In this document: positions 46,924 to 56,998 of the stretch, in pieces
Position numbering within the stretch: the first letter of the stretch is position 1
How the letters are laid out: every line of letters starts with the position of its first letter
DNA from: an uncultured Shimia sp.
Lineage (GTDB): Bacteria; Pseudomonadota; Alphaproteobacteria; Rhodobacterales; Rhodobacteraceae
NCBI RefSeq assembly: GCF_947498095.1
Contig: NZ_CANMJE010000002.1
Coordinates: 124,001 to 188,000 of the forward strand
Reading direction: 5' to 3'
DNA: 64,000 nt
The notes under the pieces: model-generated
What the model saw: only the letters and a program-made list of their open reading frames with translations
The model's database searches: none
What the model was told of the DNA's origin: nothing
Program-made: the position numbers and the translations under genes

Positions 46924-48696
46924 TCACAAGGGCCAGAACACCAGAATTGCCGGGACTGAGACCGCGACCACAATGATCTCAAGCGGCAGTCCAATACGCC
47001 AGTAGTCCCCAAAACGATAGCCGCCGGGTCCCAGGATCAGCGTATTGTTCTTATGCCCGATCGGCGTCAGGAAGGCCGACGAGGCCGCGACGGCCACGGC
47101 CATCAAGAAGGGATCAGGCGAGACGTTCAGACTGTTTGCCATCTGGATGCCGACGGGGGCGGCGACAATTGTGGTGGCGGTGTTGTTCAGCACGTCCGAC
47201 AGGCTCATCGTGACGATCATCAAAACGGTCAGCACCGCCCAGGCGGGCATGCCGGCTGTCAAACCAATCAGCGAGTCTGCGATCAGCTTGGTGCCGCCAG
47301 CGTCCTCAAGCGCGGCCCCAAGCGGGATCATTGAGCCCAGCAACACAACCACCGGCCATTCAATGTGATCGTAAAGCTCTGAGATCGGCATGATCTTGGT
47401 GAGCACATAGGCCACGACCACAATCCCGAGGGCCACAGGTAGGTAGATCACCCCCAATGACGCCGCCAGAACTGCCGCGCCAAACAGGCCAATGGCCAGC
47501 CAGACTTTCTTGTTGTCGGTGACCACATAGCCCTTGTCTGCAAGCGGCAGGCATCCCAGCCAATCGGTCACGTCATTGCCGCGGTTCTTGGGCACCAAGA
47601 GCAACAGGATGTCTCCGGGTTTTATCTCGGTGCGGCGGATTTGGCTGGTGATGCGGCGTCCATTGCGCGAGATCCCCATCAGGACCGATCCCTGCCGCCA
47701 AGCCAATCCCAACGATTGTGCTGACTTGCCAACAATACGTCCGGTTTCCGGCACCACGATCTCAATCATGTCGAGACCTTCCCCCGCGGCCTTGAGGTGT
47801 TCCTCGCGTTTTTCATCGGAAAAGTTGAGGTTCAGCGCCGTGCGAAATTCATCAAGCGCATCTGGTGTCGCTTCGATAATCAAGGTGTCCGACGCCTTGA
47901 GCCGTGTGTTGCGCGCCGCGCCATAACGACGCTTGCCATCACGGATCAGTCCAATCAGGGCCACATCGGCCTCGTCGGCCTCTTCTTGCAACTCTCCCAA
48001 ACGCAGATCAATCAGCTTGCTCTCAGCGGGGACAGTCAGTTCCGCGATATAGCTGTCGAGGTCCGAGACCTTTTTCCCCGCATCGTCCCGCGCCGGGATC
48101 AGTCGCCAGCCGATCAGCGCGACAAAAATCAACCCGGCAATCGCGGTGATCCCGCCCACTGGGGCGAAATCGAACATCTTGTAGGGTTCCCCAACCGCTT
48201 CGCCCCGGATTGCGGCGATGATGATATTTGGCGGCGTGCCGATCAACGTGGCCATGCCGCCAAGGATCGTGGCGAATGACAAGGGCATCAAGGATAGGGC
48301 GGGGGATCGCCCGGCTTTGCGCGCGGTCTGTATGTCGACCGGCATCAACAGAGCCAGCGCCGCCACGTTGTTCATAAACGCCGACAAAACAGCTCCGATG
48401 CCTCCCATGAGCGCAATATGGCTGCCCAAGCCACGTGCGCTGTCCACCAACGTGCGGGTGATGAGAAAAACGGCGCCCGACCGCATCAGCCCAGCTGAGA
48501 CTACCAAGACCAACGCCACAACGATTGTGGCCGGGTGGCCGAAGCCGCTAAAGGCATTTTTGGTGTCCACAACTCCCAAAACGACGCCCAGCATCAAGGC
48601 GGTAAATGCGACGAGGTCATAGCGAAATCGTCCCCACAGCAGGAGAACAAAGACACCACCAAAAAGCGAAAACAGGATGATCTGATCAGTCGTCAT
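46924..48696 (-). CDS. SLC13/DASS-family permease with RCK_C domains
   Basis: This 590-aa inner-membrane transporter has hydrophobic helices on both sides of two cytoplasmic TrkA-C/RCK_C domains (about 210-275 and 300-370; AARNTRLKASDTLIIEATP and IKPGDILLLLVP). The central repeats NNVAALALLMPV and LNNTATTIVAAPVG are the sodium-site loops. Such proteins carry sulfate, citrate or dicarboxylates; the substrate is not determined. The helix count (about 12) and length are usual. Confidence 0.9.
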   Translation of the reverse strand: MTTDQIILFSLFGGVFVLLLWGRFRYDLVAFTALMLGVVLGVVDTKNAFSGFGHPATIVVALVLVVSAGLMRSGAVFLITRTLVDSARGLGSHIALMGGIGAVLSAFMNNVAALALLMPVDIQTARKAGRSPALSLMPLSFATILGGMATLIGTPPNIIIAAIRGEAVGEPYKMFDFAPVGGITAIAGLIFVALIGWRLIPARDDAGKKVSDLDSYIAELTVPAESKLIDLRLGELQEEADEADVALIGLIRDGKRRYGAARNTRLKASDTLIIEATPDALDEFRTALNLNFSDEKREEHLKAAGEGLDMIEIVVPETGRIVGKSAQSLGLAWRQGSVLMGISRNGRRITSQIRRTEIKPGDILLLLVPKNRGNDVTDWLGCLPLADKGYVVTDNKKVWLAIGLFGAAVLAASLGVIYLPVALGIVVVAYVLTKIMPISELYDHIEWPVVVLLGSMIPLGAALEDAGGTKLIADSLIGLTAGMPAWAVLTVLMIVTMSLSDVLNNTATTIVAAPVGIQMANSLNVSPDPFLMAVAVAASSAFLTPIGHKNNTLILGPGGYRFGDYWRIGLPLEIIVVAVSVPAILVFWPL

Positions 48697-48740
48697 GGGC
48701 GCAGCCTAACGGCAGAGACGTATCCTGCAAGGGGGAATGG

Positions 48741-49691
48741 TTACGGGGCCAACGTCAGTTTGCGCTCGGTGGGCCCCTCCCAGTGGACCATAGGCCCGGC
48801 GGGGACAATTCCCAAGGGGTTTCGCAACTCGGATGGGGAGAAATAGCCCTGTTTGTAGATCTCGGGCTTTACCGTGGCGGCAACACCCGGCAACGCATAG
48901 AGCGCACGGGCATAGTCCCAAAGGTGCGGGTACTCTGAGAGCTTTCGGATGTTGCATTTAAAGGCGTAGTGATAGGCGACATCAAAACGGGCCAGCGTCG
49001 GGAAAAGGCGCAGGTCGGCCTCGGTCACGTGATCTCCGACCAGACATGCACTGTCCGCCAGATGGGCCTCGATGCGGTCCAGAGCTTCAAAGAGGGCGAT
49101 GACCGCCTCATCATAGGCACTTTGCGTGCGGGCAAACCCGGCGCGATACACACCGTTGTTGATCTCTGGATAGATCGAGGCGTTCCACCGGTCGATGTCC
49201 TCGGCCTTGCCTGCCGGATAAAGTCGGCTGGCCGCATCGAACCCTTGCCCCAGCATGCGCAGGATGTCTGCGCTTTCATTGGAGACGATTTGTTGCGTGT
49301 CCCGGTCCCAGGGCACGGGCACCGTGATGCGCCCGGTATAGGACGGGGATTGGCGTGCATAGACCTCGTGTAGTGACAAAACCCCAAGTTCGCCGTCGGC
49401 AAAAGCGCCCTCGGCGTCAAAGACCCATCCTTGCGGTGTGCGACGGGGCAGGGCGTATGACACGCTGATCTGGTTCTCAAGCCCCATCACTGCCCGTCCC
49501 AGCAATGCGCGATGCGCCCAGGGACAATTCCAGGCGGCATAGAGATGATAGCGACCGGGTTCTGGGTAAAACGGACCCTCGGGCGTGATCCAATGACGGA
49601 TCGTGCTGGCGGCACGGCGAAACTGGCCGTCTGCGTCGGTCTGTGGCGCCGGGTCTTCGACCTGATACACCCCGTCAATCATCACACCCAT
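48741..49691 (-). CDS. yqjG: Glutathionyl-hydroquinone reductase (Xi-class GST)
   Basis: The 316-aa protein has the Xi-class catalytic [11 protein letters not shown] with Cys, an N-terminal extension of about 50 residues ([14 protein letters not shown]) and the conserved [20 protein letters not shown] segment. It reduces glutathionyl-hydroquinones. Start 49691 follows AAGGAGAAG; the ORF track start is extended by 57 codons. Confidence 0.94.
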   Translation of the reverse strand: MGVMIDGVYQVEDPAPQTDADGQFRRAASTIRHWITPEGPFYPEPGRYHLYAAWNCPWAHRALLGRAVMGLENQISVSYALPRRTPQGWVFDAEGAFADGELGVLSLHEVYARQSPSYTGRITVPVPWDRDTQQIVSNESADILRMLGQGFDAASRLYPAGKAEDIDRWNASIYPEINNGVYRAGFARTQSAYDEAVIALFEALDRIEAHLADSACLVGDHVTEADLRLFPTLARFDVAYHYAFKCNIRKLSEYPHLWDYARALYALPGVAATVKPEIYKQGYFSPSELRNPLGIVPAGPMVHWEGPTERKLTLAP

Positions 49692-49860
49692 TTGCTTCTC
49701 CTTTGCACCAAACCTAGCGTGCCTTTGGCCAAACAACAGCCCAGGCAACGCAGGGACCCTGTGCAATGACGCGCAATTGCCCTGTGACCCTTGCCCTTGC
49801 CCCGGTCTCTGCCCTATAGACTTGCCGAAATCCGAAAAGATCAGGACGAACGGAGACGAC

Positions 49861-50601
49861 ATGGCCGGCCACAGTAAATGGGCAAATATTCAACACCGCA
49901 AAGGGCGTCAGGATGCTGTGCGCTCAAAGCTGTTTTCGAAGCTTTCCAAAGAGATCACCGTCGCGGCCAAGATGGGTGACCCAGATCCCGACAAAAACCC
50001 ACGTTTGCGGATGGCGGTAAAAGAGGCCAAGTCGCAATCTGTGCCTAAGGATGTGATCGACCGCGCCATCAAGAAATCGACCGCAGGCGAAGGCGACGAT
50101 TACGAAGAAATCCGCTATGAGGGCTATGGCCCTAACGGCGTCGCAGTGATTGTCGAAGCCATGACAGATAACCGTAACCGGACCGCTTCAACCGTGCGCT
50201 CGACCTTTACCAAGAACGGCGGCAACCTGGGTGAGACAGGTTCGGTTGGCTTTATGTTCGAACGTAAGGGGGAGGTCAGCTATCCCGCAGATGCTGGTGA
50301 TGCGGACACGATTTTTGAAGCCGCCATCGAAGCAGGCGCCGAAGACGTGGAAAGCTCGGAAGACGGACACATTATCTGGTGCGAAGACAGCGATTTGAAC
50401 GAAGTCTCAAACGCTTTGGAAGCGGCGCTGGGCGAGTCAGAATCCACTAAGCTGGTCTGGAAGCCGACCACCACCACCGAAATGGACCTTGAGGGCATGC
50501 AGAAGCTGATGAAGCTGATTGATGCACTGGAAGACGATGACGACATTCAACGCGTCACGGCCAATTTCGATGCCTCGGACGAGGTGATGGAACAGCTCTA
50601 A
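49861..50601 (+). CDS. yebC: YebC/PmpR-family translation/transcription factor
   Basis: The 246-aa protein opens with [19 protein letters not shown], the signature of this family, and has the acidic middle domain. YebC-family proteins bind DNA and/or act on ribosomes stalled at proline motifs; which activity applies here is unknown. The start at 49861 is preferred to the ORF track start. The downstream stem-loop is shared with the convergent argP gene. Confidence 0.96.
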   Translation: MAGHSKWANIQHRKGRQDAVRSKLFSKLSKEITVAAKMGDPDPDKNPRLRMAVKEAKSQSVPKDVIDRAIKKSTAGEGDDYEEIRYEGYGPNGVAVIVEAMTDNRNRTASTVRSTFTKNGGNLGETGSVGFMFERKGEVSYPADAGDADTIFEAAIEAGAEDVESSEDGHIIWCEDSDLNEVSNALEAALGESESTKLVWKPTTTTEMDLEGMQKLMKLIDALEDDDDIQRVTANFDASDEVMEQL

Positions 50602-50628
50602 GTCGAAAACGACAAAGTAGTACAACAA

Positions 50629-50652
50629 AGGGCGCCGATTTCGGCGCTCTTA
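50629..50652. terminator. Stem-loop between yebC and argP
   Basis: GCGCCGA (50632-50638) pairs with TCGGCGC (50641-50647), extended by weaker A/T and G-T pairs; it could end both convergent transcripts. The argP stop codon lies at its right edge. Confidence 0.6.
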
Positions 50653-51534
50653 GTCTTTTGGCAATGTGTTGAGCGCTGTGTAACGAATTGCGCGGGTCAA
50701 TGGCGCCAAAGCCTCCCCCAAGAGTCTTGAGCATTGCCAATAAAGCGGTGTGTCAAAGGTTGCGTTGGGCAACAAGGGAACAAGGTTTCCTGCGGAAATG
50801 TGATCGCTGACCAAGAGTTCCGGGTTCATACCCCAGCCCAATCCCAAGAGACTCGCATCAACAAACCCCTGCGAGGTTGGCAGGCGATGGCTCGGGGGGC
50901 TGACTTTGCTGCTCAGATAGGTCTCAATCCACCGGCTTTGCAGATAGTCCTTGCGATCAAACCGCAGCATTGGTGCCTGGGCCAGCGCATCTTTGGTGAC
51001 GCCAAGCGGGAAGTACCGGGCCATGAACCCTGGGCTGGCGGTCGCGATGTAGCGTAGGTTTCCAAGCGCATGACAATCGCAGCCGGAAACGGCGCGGTCA
51101 TGGCTGGTGATTGCGGCAGAAACCTCACCACGACGCAACCATTCGGCGGAATATTCCTGATCGTCGACCACCAGATCGAACAACAGACCCTCGACCCGCG
51201 CCAATGCTGGCAAAAACCAGGTGGCGATACTGTCAGCATTCACGGCAATGCGGATCGGTGTATCCCGACCCGGCAAAAGCGCGTCCAGATCCTTGGACAG
51301 GCCTTGTTCCAATAGCCCGATGTTGTTGGCGTGGGCAGCAAGTCGGCGCCCTGCGTCGGTGCCTGAACAAGGCTGGCCGCGGTGCACCAAGAGCGTTCCG
51401 ACCCGGTCCTCGAGCGTTTTCAATCGCTGCGAGATGGCTGACTGCGTCACTCCAAGTTCAGACGCCGCCGCCTCAAAACTGCCCGTATGCAAAATGGCGG
51501 CAAGGGCCCTGAGATGTGCATAGTCGAGGTGCAT
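50650..51534 (-). CDS. argP: LysR-family regulator ArgP/LysG
   Basis: The 294-aa regulator has an N-terminal helix-turn-helix (LAAILHTGSFEAAASELGVTQSAISQRLKTLE) and a LysR substrate-binding domain. The conserved GTLLVHRGQPCSGTDAGRRL segment is an ArgP-type feature. It probably senses lysine/arginine. It is divergent from a LysE exporter, the classical LysG-LysE arrangement. The ATG at 51534 replaces the 45-codon longer ORF start. An ATTAG-N5-CTAAT palindrome overlaps the start codon. Confidence 0.92.
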   Translation of the reverse strand: MHLDYAHLRALAAILHTGSFEAAASELGVTQSAISQRLKTLEDRVGTLLVHRGQPCSGTDAGRRLAAHANNIGLLEQGLSKDLDALLPGRDTPIRIAVNADSIATWFLPALARVEGLLFDLVVDDQEYSAEWLRRGEVSAAITSHDRAVSGCDCHALGNLRYIATASPGFMARYFPLGVTKDALAQAPMLRFDRKDYLQSRWIETYLSSKVSPPSHRLPTSQGFVDASLLGLGWGMNPELLVSDHISAGNLVPLLPNATFDTPLYWQCSRLLGEALAPLTRAIRYTALNTLPKD

Positions 51535-51571
51535 TAGGATAGCTAATCCAAAGTAAGATGTTTTAATTGGA
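51533..51571. promoter_or_regulatory. LysR-type operator between argP and lysE
   Basis: ATTAG-GATAG-CTAAT (51533-51547) is a 15-bp T-N11-A-like palindrome, and TCCAA...TTGGA (51547-51571) forms a second, wider inverted repeat in this AT-rich gap. It fits autoregulation by ArgP and activation of lysE. Confidence 0.5.
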
Positions 51572-51619
51572 ATAATGTCCCGAAGTCCCATAGGCAAGTC
51601 GCATCGACAGGAGAGACAC

Positions 51620-52225
51620 ATGATACAGGCAGCAGTGGCGGGGTTCGCATTGGGGTTTTCGCTGATCATGGCGATCGGGGCACAAAATGCTTTTGTCCTG
51701 CGGCAAGGGCTGCGCGGTGAGTTTGTATTGCCTCTGGTAATGACCTGCGCGATCTCAGATGCGATCCTGATTGCCGCTGGGGTGGCAGGCTTTGGTGTGC
51801 TGGTCGAGGCCTATCCCGGTGCGGTGGATATTGCGCGTTGGGGTGGGGCAGCTTTTTTACTGGTCTACGGCGCTATGAGTTTTCGTGCGGCGTTTCGCGG
51901 TGGTGAGGCGTTGCAGGACGAGGGTCGCAAAGCCAAGTCCCTGTCGGGCGCGGTGGCGACCTGTCTTGTGCTGACCTGGGCCAATCCACATGTTTATCTG
52001 GATACAGTGGTGCTCTTGGGAGGCATCTCTGCGCAGTACGACAACAACTGGGCTTTCGGGGCCGGGGCCATCGTCTCGAGTTTTGTGTTTTTCTTTTTGC
52101 TCGGTTTTGGTGCACGTCTGTTGCGGCCCATGTTCACCAGTGCGAGGGCCTGGCAGGTGCTGGATGTGCTGGTCGGTCTGACCATGTGGGCCATAGCAGC
52201 AAAGCTGCTGTTTTGGATGGCGTAA
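51620..52225 (+). CDS. argO: LysE/ArgO-family amino acid exporter
   Basis: The 201-aa inner-membrane protein has about six helices and the family opening GFSLIMAIGAQNAFVLRQGL. It probably exports arginine or lysine, controlled by the divergent ArgP. The start at 51620 after AGGAGAGAC is preferred to the ORF track start. Confidence 0.92.
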   Translation: MIQAAVAGFALGFSLIMAIGAQNAFVLRQGLRGEFVLPLVMTCAISDAILIAAGVAGFGVLVEAYPGAVDIARWGGAAFLLVYGAMSFRAAFRGGEALQDEGRKAKSLSGAVATCLVLTWANPHVYLDTVVLLGGISAQYDNNWAFGAGAIVSSFVFFFLLGFGARLLRPMFTSARAWQVLDVLVGLTMWAIAAKLLFWMA

Positions 52226-52313
52226 CCCAAGCGAGCAAGGCGGGTGCCGTCGGCCAACATTGTTAACTTGTTTCCTGTCTCGACATTCCCTTCTGGACCG
52301 TTTTAATGCGCCT

Positions 52314-53219
52314 ATGAGCGTGACGGATACATATCGCCCTGTTGTTGGGGTGTTCTGGATGCTGGTGACAGGGGCTTGCTTTGTGGCGGTCAATGCACTG
52401 GTTAAATCGCTTGGTGGACGGGTGCCAGCGGCTGAAGCGGCCTTTTTGCGCTACATCCTTGGTATCGTCTTTCTCTTACCGATGATCCGCCCGATCCTGA
52501 ACGCGCGTCTGACGCGTCGGCAACTGGGTCTGTTTTCTCTGCGGGGCGTCGTGCACACTTTGGGCGTGGTTTGCTGGTTCTACGGTATGAGCCTGTTGCC
52601 CATCGCCGAGGTTACCGCGATGGGATATCTGACCCCCGTCTATGTCACTATCGGGGCCGCGTTGTTTCTGGGAGAGACCCTTGCGTTGCGGCGCATTATG
52701 GCCGTCGTGGCGGCGGTGATTGGAGTGCTAATCATTTTGCGACCGGGGTTTCGTGAGCTCAGTCCCGGTCACCTAGCCATGCTGTGTACCGCGCTGTTTT
52801 TCTCAGTGGGATATCTGACGGCCAAGAAAATGAGTGACGAGGTTAGCCCGGTCGTGGTGGTGGGCATGCTGTCGGTGACCGTGACCATCGGGCTCGCGCC
52901 GCTTGCTTTCGCGGTCTGGGTGCCGCCGAGTTTCTGGGATCTGGTCATTCTGTTTTGCGTTGCCTGCTTTGCCACAGCCGGGCACTACACCATGACGCTG
53001 GCCTTTGCTGCGGCCCCGGTTACCGTGACCCAGCCGGTTACATTTCTTCAACTGGTTTGGGCGGTTTTGCTAGGGTGGCTGATGTTCGGCGAAAGCATCG
53101 ATATCTGGGTGATTACCGGTGGCGCAGTGATCATCGCCGCGATCAGTTTCATCACCTGGCGCGAGGCGGTGTTGAACCGGCGTCAGGTCACGCCCAACGT
53201 GCACGCCACCAAGGGCTAG
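52314..53219 (+). CDS. EamA/DMT-superfamily transporter
   Basis: The 301-aa protein has ten helices in two EamA repeats (VFWMLVTGACFVAVNALVK and AMLCTALFFSVGYLTAKKM). Substrate is unknown. Start 52314 (MSVTDTYRPV) is chosen to match the family N-terminus; the ORF track adds 18 codons. It follows lysE by 88 bp and converges with betI, 6 bp apart. Confidence 0.88.
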   Translation: MSVTDTYRPVVGVFWMLVTGACFVAVNALVKSLGGRVPAAEAAFLRYILGIVFLLPMIRPILNARLTRRQLGLFSLRGVVHTLGVVCWFYGMSLLPIAEVTAMGYLTPVYVTIGAALFLGETLALRRIMAVVAAVIGVLIILRPGFRELSPGHLAMLCTALFFSVGYLTAKKMSDEVSPVVVVGMLSVTVTIGLAPLAFAVWVPPSFWDLVILFCVACFATAGHYTMTLAFAAAPVTVTQPVTFLQLVWAVLLGWLMFGESIDIWVITGGAVIIAAISFITWREAVLNRRQVTPNVHATKG

Positions 53220-53225
53220 GATGGC

Positions 53226-53810
53226 CTAGACTTCACTATCCAACAAGAGCTGTGCTACACGGCGCGCTTCGTCGCGAGCGGCAGCAGCATCCAGCGGTTG
53301 TGAACTGTGCGTGGCTTCCAGCCAGACGCCGTCCATATAGCTTTGCAACGCCTCGCGTACCGTTTCGCGACGATCTTCGGGCAAGAGGGCGCGCAGTTCA
53401 GCGCGAAAGTTTGAGGTGACCCGTTGACGGTTGATATTGTGCAGCCGTGCAAGCGATTTCACATAGGGCGCGCTGCCCCAGAATTGCACCCAGAGAGAGC
53501 ATTGCTCGGTGGTATAGACGGAATCATCGAAATTCGCCTCTAGCAACGCCATGAGCCGTTCATGTGGCGTCGCGGCCATGGCAACACGCCGCAAGACGGC
53601 GGCGCGCAACAAGGACAAGAGATGTTGCATCGTTGCGCCCAGCAGGCGTTCTTTGCTGCCGAAGTAATAGTTGATGCTGGCGGCCGTTGCCCCGGCTTCG
53701 CGTGCAATTTCGGTCATGGTTACAGCAGCATAGCCATGTTTGTGCACCGCCTTAATCGTGGCGTCGATCAGCTCGTCATGCCGGATATCGCGAATGCGCT
53801 GTCTGCTCAT
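53226..53810 (-). CDS. betI: TetR-family choline-responsive repressor BetI
   Basis: The 194-aa TetR protein matches BetI along its length: helix-turn-helix (RHDELIDATIKAVHKHGYAAVTM), LLGATMQHLLSLLRAAVLRR, WVQFWGSAPY, NRQRVTSNFRAELRALLP and SYMDGVWLEATHSSQPLD. It should repress the bet genes in the absence of choline. It is divergent from the BCCT-like gene and betA. Confidence 0.9.
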   Translation of the reverse strand: MSRQRIRDIRHDELIDATIKAVHKHGYAAVTMTEIAREAGATAASINYYFGSKERLLGATMQHLLSLLRAAVLRRVAMAATPHERLMALLEANFDDSVYTTEQCSLWVQFWGSAPYVKSLARLHNINRQRVTSNFRAELRALLPEDRRETVREALQSYMDGVWLEATHSSQPLDAAAARDEARRVAQLLLDSEV

Positions 53811-53867
53811 GATAGTACTCTGGCAAGTCTTTCGACGGGTCGCAAGCGGCTTTCCTGCAGGTTTCTT

Positions 53868-53892
53868 AAATGGTCATTCAACAAATGGTTAT
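53868..53892. promoter_or_regulatory. Direct repeats in the betI divergent promoter
   Basis: AAATGGTCAT (53868-53877) and AAATGGTTAT (53883-53892) repeat at 15-bp spacing, and GGAAT-N8-ATTCC follows, in the 162-bp betI/transporter gap. They are candidate BetI-binding or promoter elements; the match to known BetI boxes is not strong. Confidence 0.35.
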
Positions 53893-53972
53893 GTGATTTA
53901 GGAATTTCGTGATATTCCCTGCGCCCACCGTCATGAGAGCCAGAAACGCTCGATAAAAATAGGGAGGTAGTC

Positions 53973-55181
53973 ATGACAGCCATTATCTCATTCGGAATTC
54001 TGATGGCCCTTGGGCTGGCATTATTCTGCGTCATTAAATGGGGGAACGTCCGCAACGTTGGCGTGACACCCGTTCATCTTTTCACCTTTATTGCGATCCT
54101 GTTCACATCCGGTCTGGATGTTGGGCTGATCATGTTCCCACTGGCGTGGGACTTCCCGCTTTATGCCGACACGGCAGCGGAGCCCGCCTATGCATTCACC
54201 AACCCTCTGGCGTTGGAGTTTGGCTTCTGGGGATTCCTGATCTGGGCGTTCTACTTCCTGACGACCTTCTATTTCTGCGTGATCGAACCACGCGTGAAGT
54301 TCTTTGAAATTCCGATCGTCAAGCTGATCAACAACATCGTCATCATCGGCACCTGCGCCTTTACCGGCGCATTGTTCCTGATCTACCTGCCATACTATGC
54401 GACCTTTATGGGCGACGGTGAGACGATTATCCCGGCGTTCTACGTGATTACTTTCCTGGTGATCCTGTTCGCAGCGTTCTCGTCTACCGACATCAAGTAC
54501 GTGCGGGTTCTGTCGATCGCATCCACCGGCTTGTTCGCAGCGCTCATCATTTTTATGTGGGCATTTGCAGGCATGGGTCTGGGCGGACTGGCCAGCAGCG
54601 CCAGCAATATCGGCGGCTACTTTACGAACATTCATAAGTTCATCCTGCCGATGACCGACTATCACGAGTTCTACCTGTTCTGGTGGTTCGCGTGGTCGAT
54701 CATGATCGGTCAGTTCACCTCGCGCTTTGTTGGTGGCCTGAAAACCTGGCACGTTCTGGCGGCACTTCTGGTGATCCCGTCCATTCCGCTCGGTCTGTGG
54801 TTCTCGGTGCTTTACTACTACCATCTGAACAGCGTTGAGCTGACACTGATGATCAATGTGTCGATGATGGTTGTTGGGATCATCTTTGTGATCAACTCGT
54901 TTGACTCACTGATCCGTCTTTATACCGACAACCTGAACCTGACAGTCGCGCGCTTTGGCACAGTGCCTTATGTGCTGGGCAACGCACTTGTCCTGTTCGG
55001 CCTGACGCTGGCGTTCCAAAGCCAGTGGCTGCAGATCCAGTGGATCGGCACCGTGGTGATTGGTCTCTATGTGGCATGTATTGCCTATATCGTGACCACC
55101 AAACGGGCCGAAGTCATGGCGATCGACTCTTCTCCTGAAGATCGTCAACTCGACTTCCACAAGATCGACAACGTTCACTAA
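53973..55181 (+). CDS. BCCT-like multi-pass membrane protein in the choline locus
   Basis: The 402-aa protein has about ten hydrophobic helices. FYLFWWFAWSIMIGQFTSRF aligns in character with the BCCT signature (WW..AWSPFVG.F.AR.S.G), but the Pro-Phe and the Arg-Gly part differ, and the protein is roughly 100 residues shorter than usual with about two helices fewer. Its place between betI and betA suggests choline uptake. I treat it as a divergent BCCT-superfamily member; alternative families are possible. GGGAGGTAG precedes the ATG. Confidence 0.7.
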   Translation: MTAIISFGILMALGLALFCVIKWGNVRNVGVTPVHLFTFIAILFTSGLDVGLIMFPLAWDFPLYADTAAEPAYAFTNPLALEFGFWGFLIWAFYFLTTFYFCVIEPRVKFFEIPIVKLINNIVIIGTCAFTGALFLIYLPYYATFMGDGETIIPAFYVITFLVILFAAFSSTDIKYVRVLSIASTGLFAALIIFMWAFAGMGLGGLASSASNIGGYFTNIHKFILPMTDYHEFYLFWWFAWSIMIGQFTSRFVGGLKTWHVLAALLVIPSIPLGLWFSVLYYYHLNSVELTLMINVSMMVVGIIFVINSFDSLIRLYTDNLNLTVARFGTVPYVLGNALVLFGLTLAFQSQWLQIQWIGTVVIGLYVACIAYIVTTKRAEVMAIDSSPEDRQLDFHKIDNVH

Positions 55182-55188
55182 AAAAACA

Positions 55189-55216
55189 GCCCGGCGCGTC
55201 TTGATATGCGCCGGGC
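55189..55216 (+). terminator. Stem-loop between the BCCT-like gene and betA
   Basis: GCCCGGCGC (55189-55197) and GCGCCGGGC (55208-55216) form a perfect 9-bp stem with a GTCTTGATAT loop directly after the transporter stop. With little T tract after it, it may be an attenuator or mRNA-stability hairpin. Confidence 0.7.
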
Positions 55217-55241
55217 ATATTCTTGAATTCTCGAGGGCGAC

Positions 55242-56900
55242 ATGAACGCAGACTATGTGATTGTTGGGGCTGGAAGCGCAGGTTGCGCGATGGCGTACCG
55301 ACTGTCCGAAGCCGGAAAATCGGTTCTGGTGATTGAACATGGCGGCACGGATGCCGGGCCGTTCATTCAGATGCCTGCAGCCCTCAGCTATCCGATGAAC
55401 ATGTCACTATACGACTGGGGGTACAAAACCCAACCCGAACCACATCTGGGTGGGCGTACGCTGGTCTGTCCACGCGGCAAAGTCATTGGCGGCTCGTCGT
55501 CTATCAATGGGATGGTCTATGTGCGCGGCCACGCGGGCGACTACGACCATTGGGAAGACAGCGGTGCTGCAGGATGGGGCTATGCCGACGTGTTGCCCTA
55601 CTTCAAACGGCAAGAGCACTGGCACGAAAGCGGGCAGGGCGGCGACCCAGAATGGCGCGGCAAGGACGGTCCGCTGCATGTCAGCCGTGGCCCTCGCAAC
55701 AACCCTCTGCACGCCGCCTTTGTTGAGGCCGGACGGCAGGCAGGTTACCCGGTTACAGACGACTATAACGGTCAGCAGCAAGAGGGCTTTGGCCCGATGG
55801 ACATGACCGTCTACAAAGGCCAGCGCTGGTCCGCAGCCAACGCCTATCTGAAGCCCGCGTTGAAACGAGATAACTGCGATCTGATCCGTGCGCTCGCCCG
55901 CAAAGTGGTGATCGAAGAGGGTCGCGCAGTTGGCGTTGAGGTTGAGCGTGGCGGTAAAGTCGAGGTGATCCGTGCCAATGCCGAGGTGATCCTTGCGGCC
56001 AGTTCACTGAACTCGCCCAAACTGTTGATGCTGTCAGGTATTGGCCCTGCCGCGCACTTGGCCGAACATGGCATTGACGTTGTGGCGGACCGCCCTGGTG
56101 TCGGGCAAAACCTGCAAGACCATCTTGAAGTCTATATGCAATACGCGAGCAAGCAGCCTATAACGCTCTACAAATACTGGAACCTGATCGGCAAAGGGCT
56201 GATCGGCGCGCAGTGGCTCTTTACCAAAAAGGGGTTGGGCGCATCGAACCAGTTTGAAAGCGCAGGCTTTATTCGCTCGCGCGCCGGGATCAAGTACCCG
56301 GATATTCAGTACCACTTCTTGCCGATTGCCGTGCGCTATGACGGGCAGACTGTTGCCGAGGGGCACGGGTTTCAGGCCCATACCGGCCCGATGCGGGCAG
56401 AGTCACGCGGCGAGGTCACGCTGGCGTCGTCTGATCCCAAGGATGCGCCCAAGATCTCCTTCAACTACATGTCCGAGGAACAGGACTGGATCGATTTCCG
56501 TGCTTGCCTGCGACTGACGCGCGAGATTTTTGGTCAGGACGCGATGAAGCCCTTCGTGAAACACGAGATTCAGCCCGGCAATGCGTTGCAAACCGATGAC
56601 GAACTGGACAGCTTTATTCGTGAACACGCCGAAAGTGCCTATCATCCATGTGGAACGTGCCGAATGGGCGCTGCGAACGATCCGATGAGCGTGGTCGACC
56701 CGGATTGTCGTGTGATTGGTGTTGACGGACTGCGGGTAGCCGACAGCTCAATTTTCCCACGCATCACCAACGGCAATCTCAACGGACCTTCAATTATGAC
56801 CGGCGAAAAAGCCTCGGATCATATTCTTGGACGGGGGATGCTGGCGCCCTCCAACGATCAACCGTGGTTCAATCCAAATTGGGAAGCGTCGCAACGATAA
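55242..56900 (+). CDS. betA: Choline dehydrogenase (GMC oxidoreductase)
   Basis: This 552-aa FAD enzyme oxidises choline to betaine aldehyde in osmoprotectant synthesis. It has the FAD-binding [17 protein letters not shown], the GMC signature region [18 protein letters not shown], the second signature [15 protein letters not shown], and the active-site His segment [13 protein letters not shown]. It follows the BCCT-like gene by 60 bp. No betB aldehyde dehydrogenase is nearby. Confidence 0.93.
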   Translation: MNADYVIVGAGSAGCAMAYRLSEAGKSVLVIEHGGTDAGPFIQMPAALSYPMNMSLYDWGYKTQPEPHLGGRTLVCPRGKVIGGSSSINGMVYVRGHAGDYDHWEDSGAAGWGYADVLPYFKRQEHWHESGQGGDPEWRGKDGPLHVSRGPRNNPLHAAFVEAGRQAGYPVTDDYNGQQQEGFGPMDMTVYKGQRWSAANAYLKPALKRDNCDLIRALARKVVIEEGRAVGVEVERGGKVEVIRANAEVILAASSLNSPKLLMLSGIGPAAHLAEHGIDVVADRPGVGQNLQDHLEVYMQYASKQPITLYKYWNLIGKGLIGAQWLFTKKGLGASNQFESAGFIRSRAGIKYPDIQYHFLPIAVRYDGQTVAEGHGFQAHTGPMRAESRGEVTLASSDPKDAPKISFNYMSEEQDWIDFRACLRLTREIFGQDAMKPFVKHEIQPGNALQTDDELDSFIREHAESAYHPCGTCRMGAANDPMSVVDPDCRVIGVDGLRVADSSIFPRITNGNLNGPSIMTGEKASDHILGRGMLAPSNDQPWFNPNWEASQR

Positions 56901-56923
56901 AACATGCAAAAAATGCCACGTGT

Positions 56924-56937
56924 TTGATCCCTGTCAA
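56924..56937 (+). promoter_or_regulatory. FNR/FnrL-like box upstream of the DUF465 gene
   Basis: TTGAT-CCCT-GTCAA (14 bp) fits the Fnr/FnrL dyad (TTGAT/C-N4-A/GTCAA) and lies 62 bp upstream of the DUF465 start, downstream of betA. Confidence 0.55.
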
Positions 56938-56998
56938 TGCGGGGCGCGCAAAGCGCCAGCTACGGTCGTTTCGACTTTAGAAAAAGGAGCGCACATCT

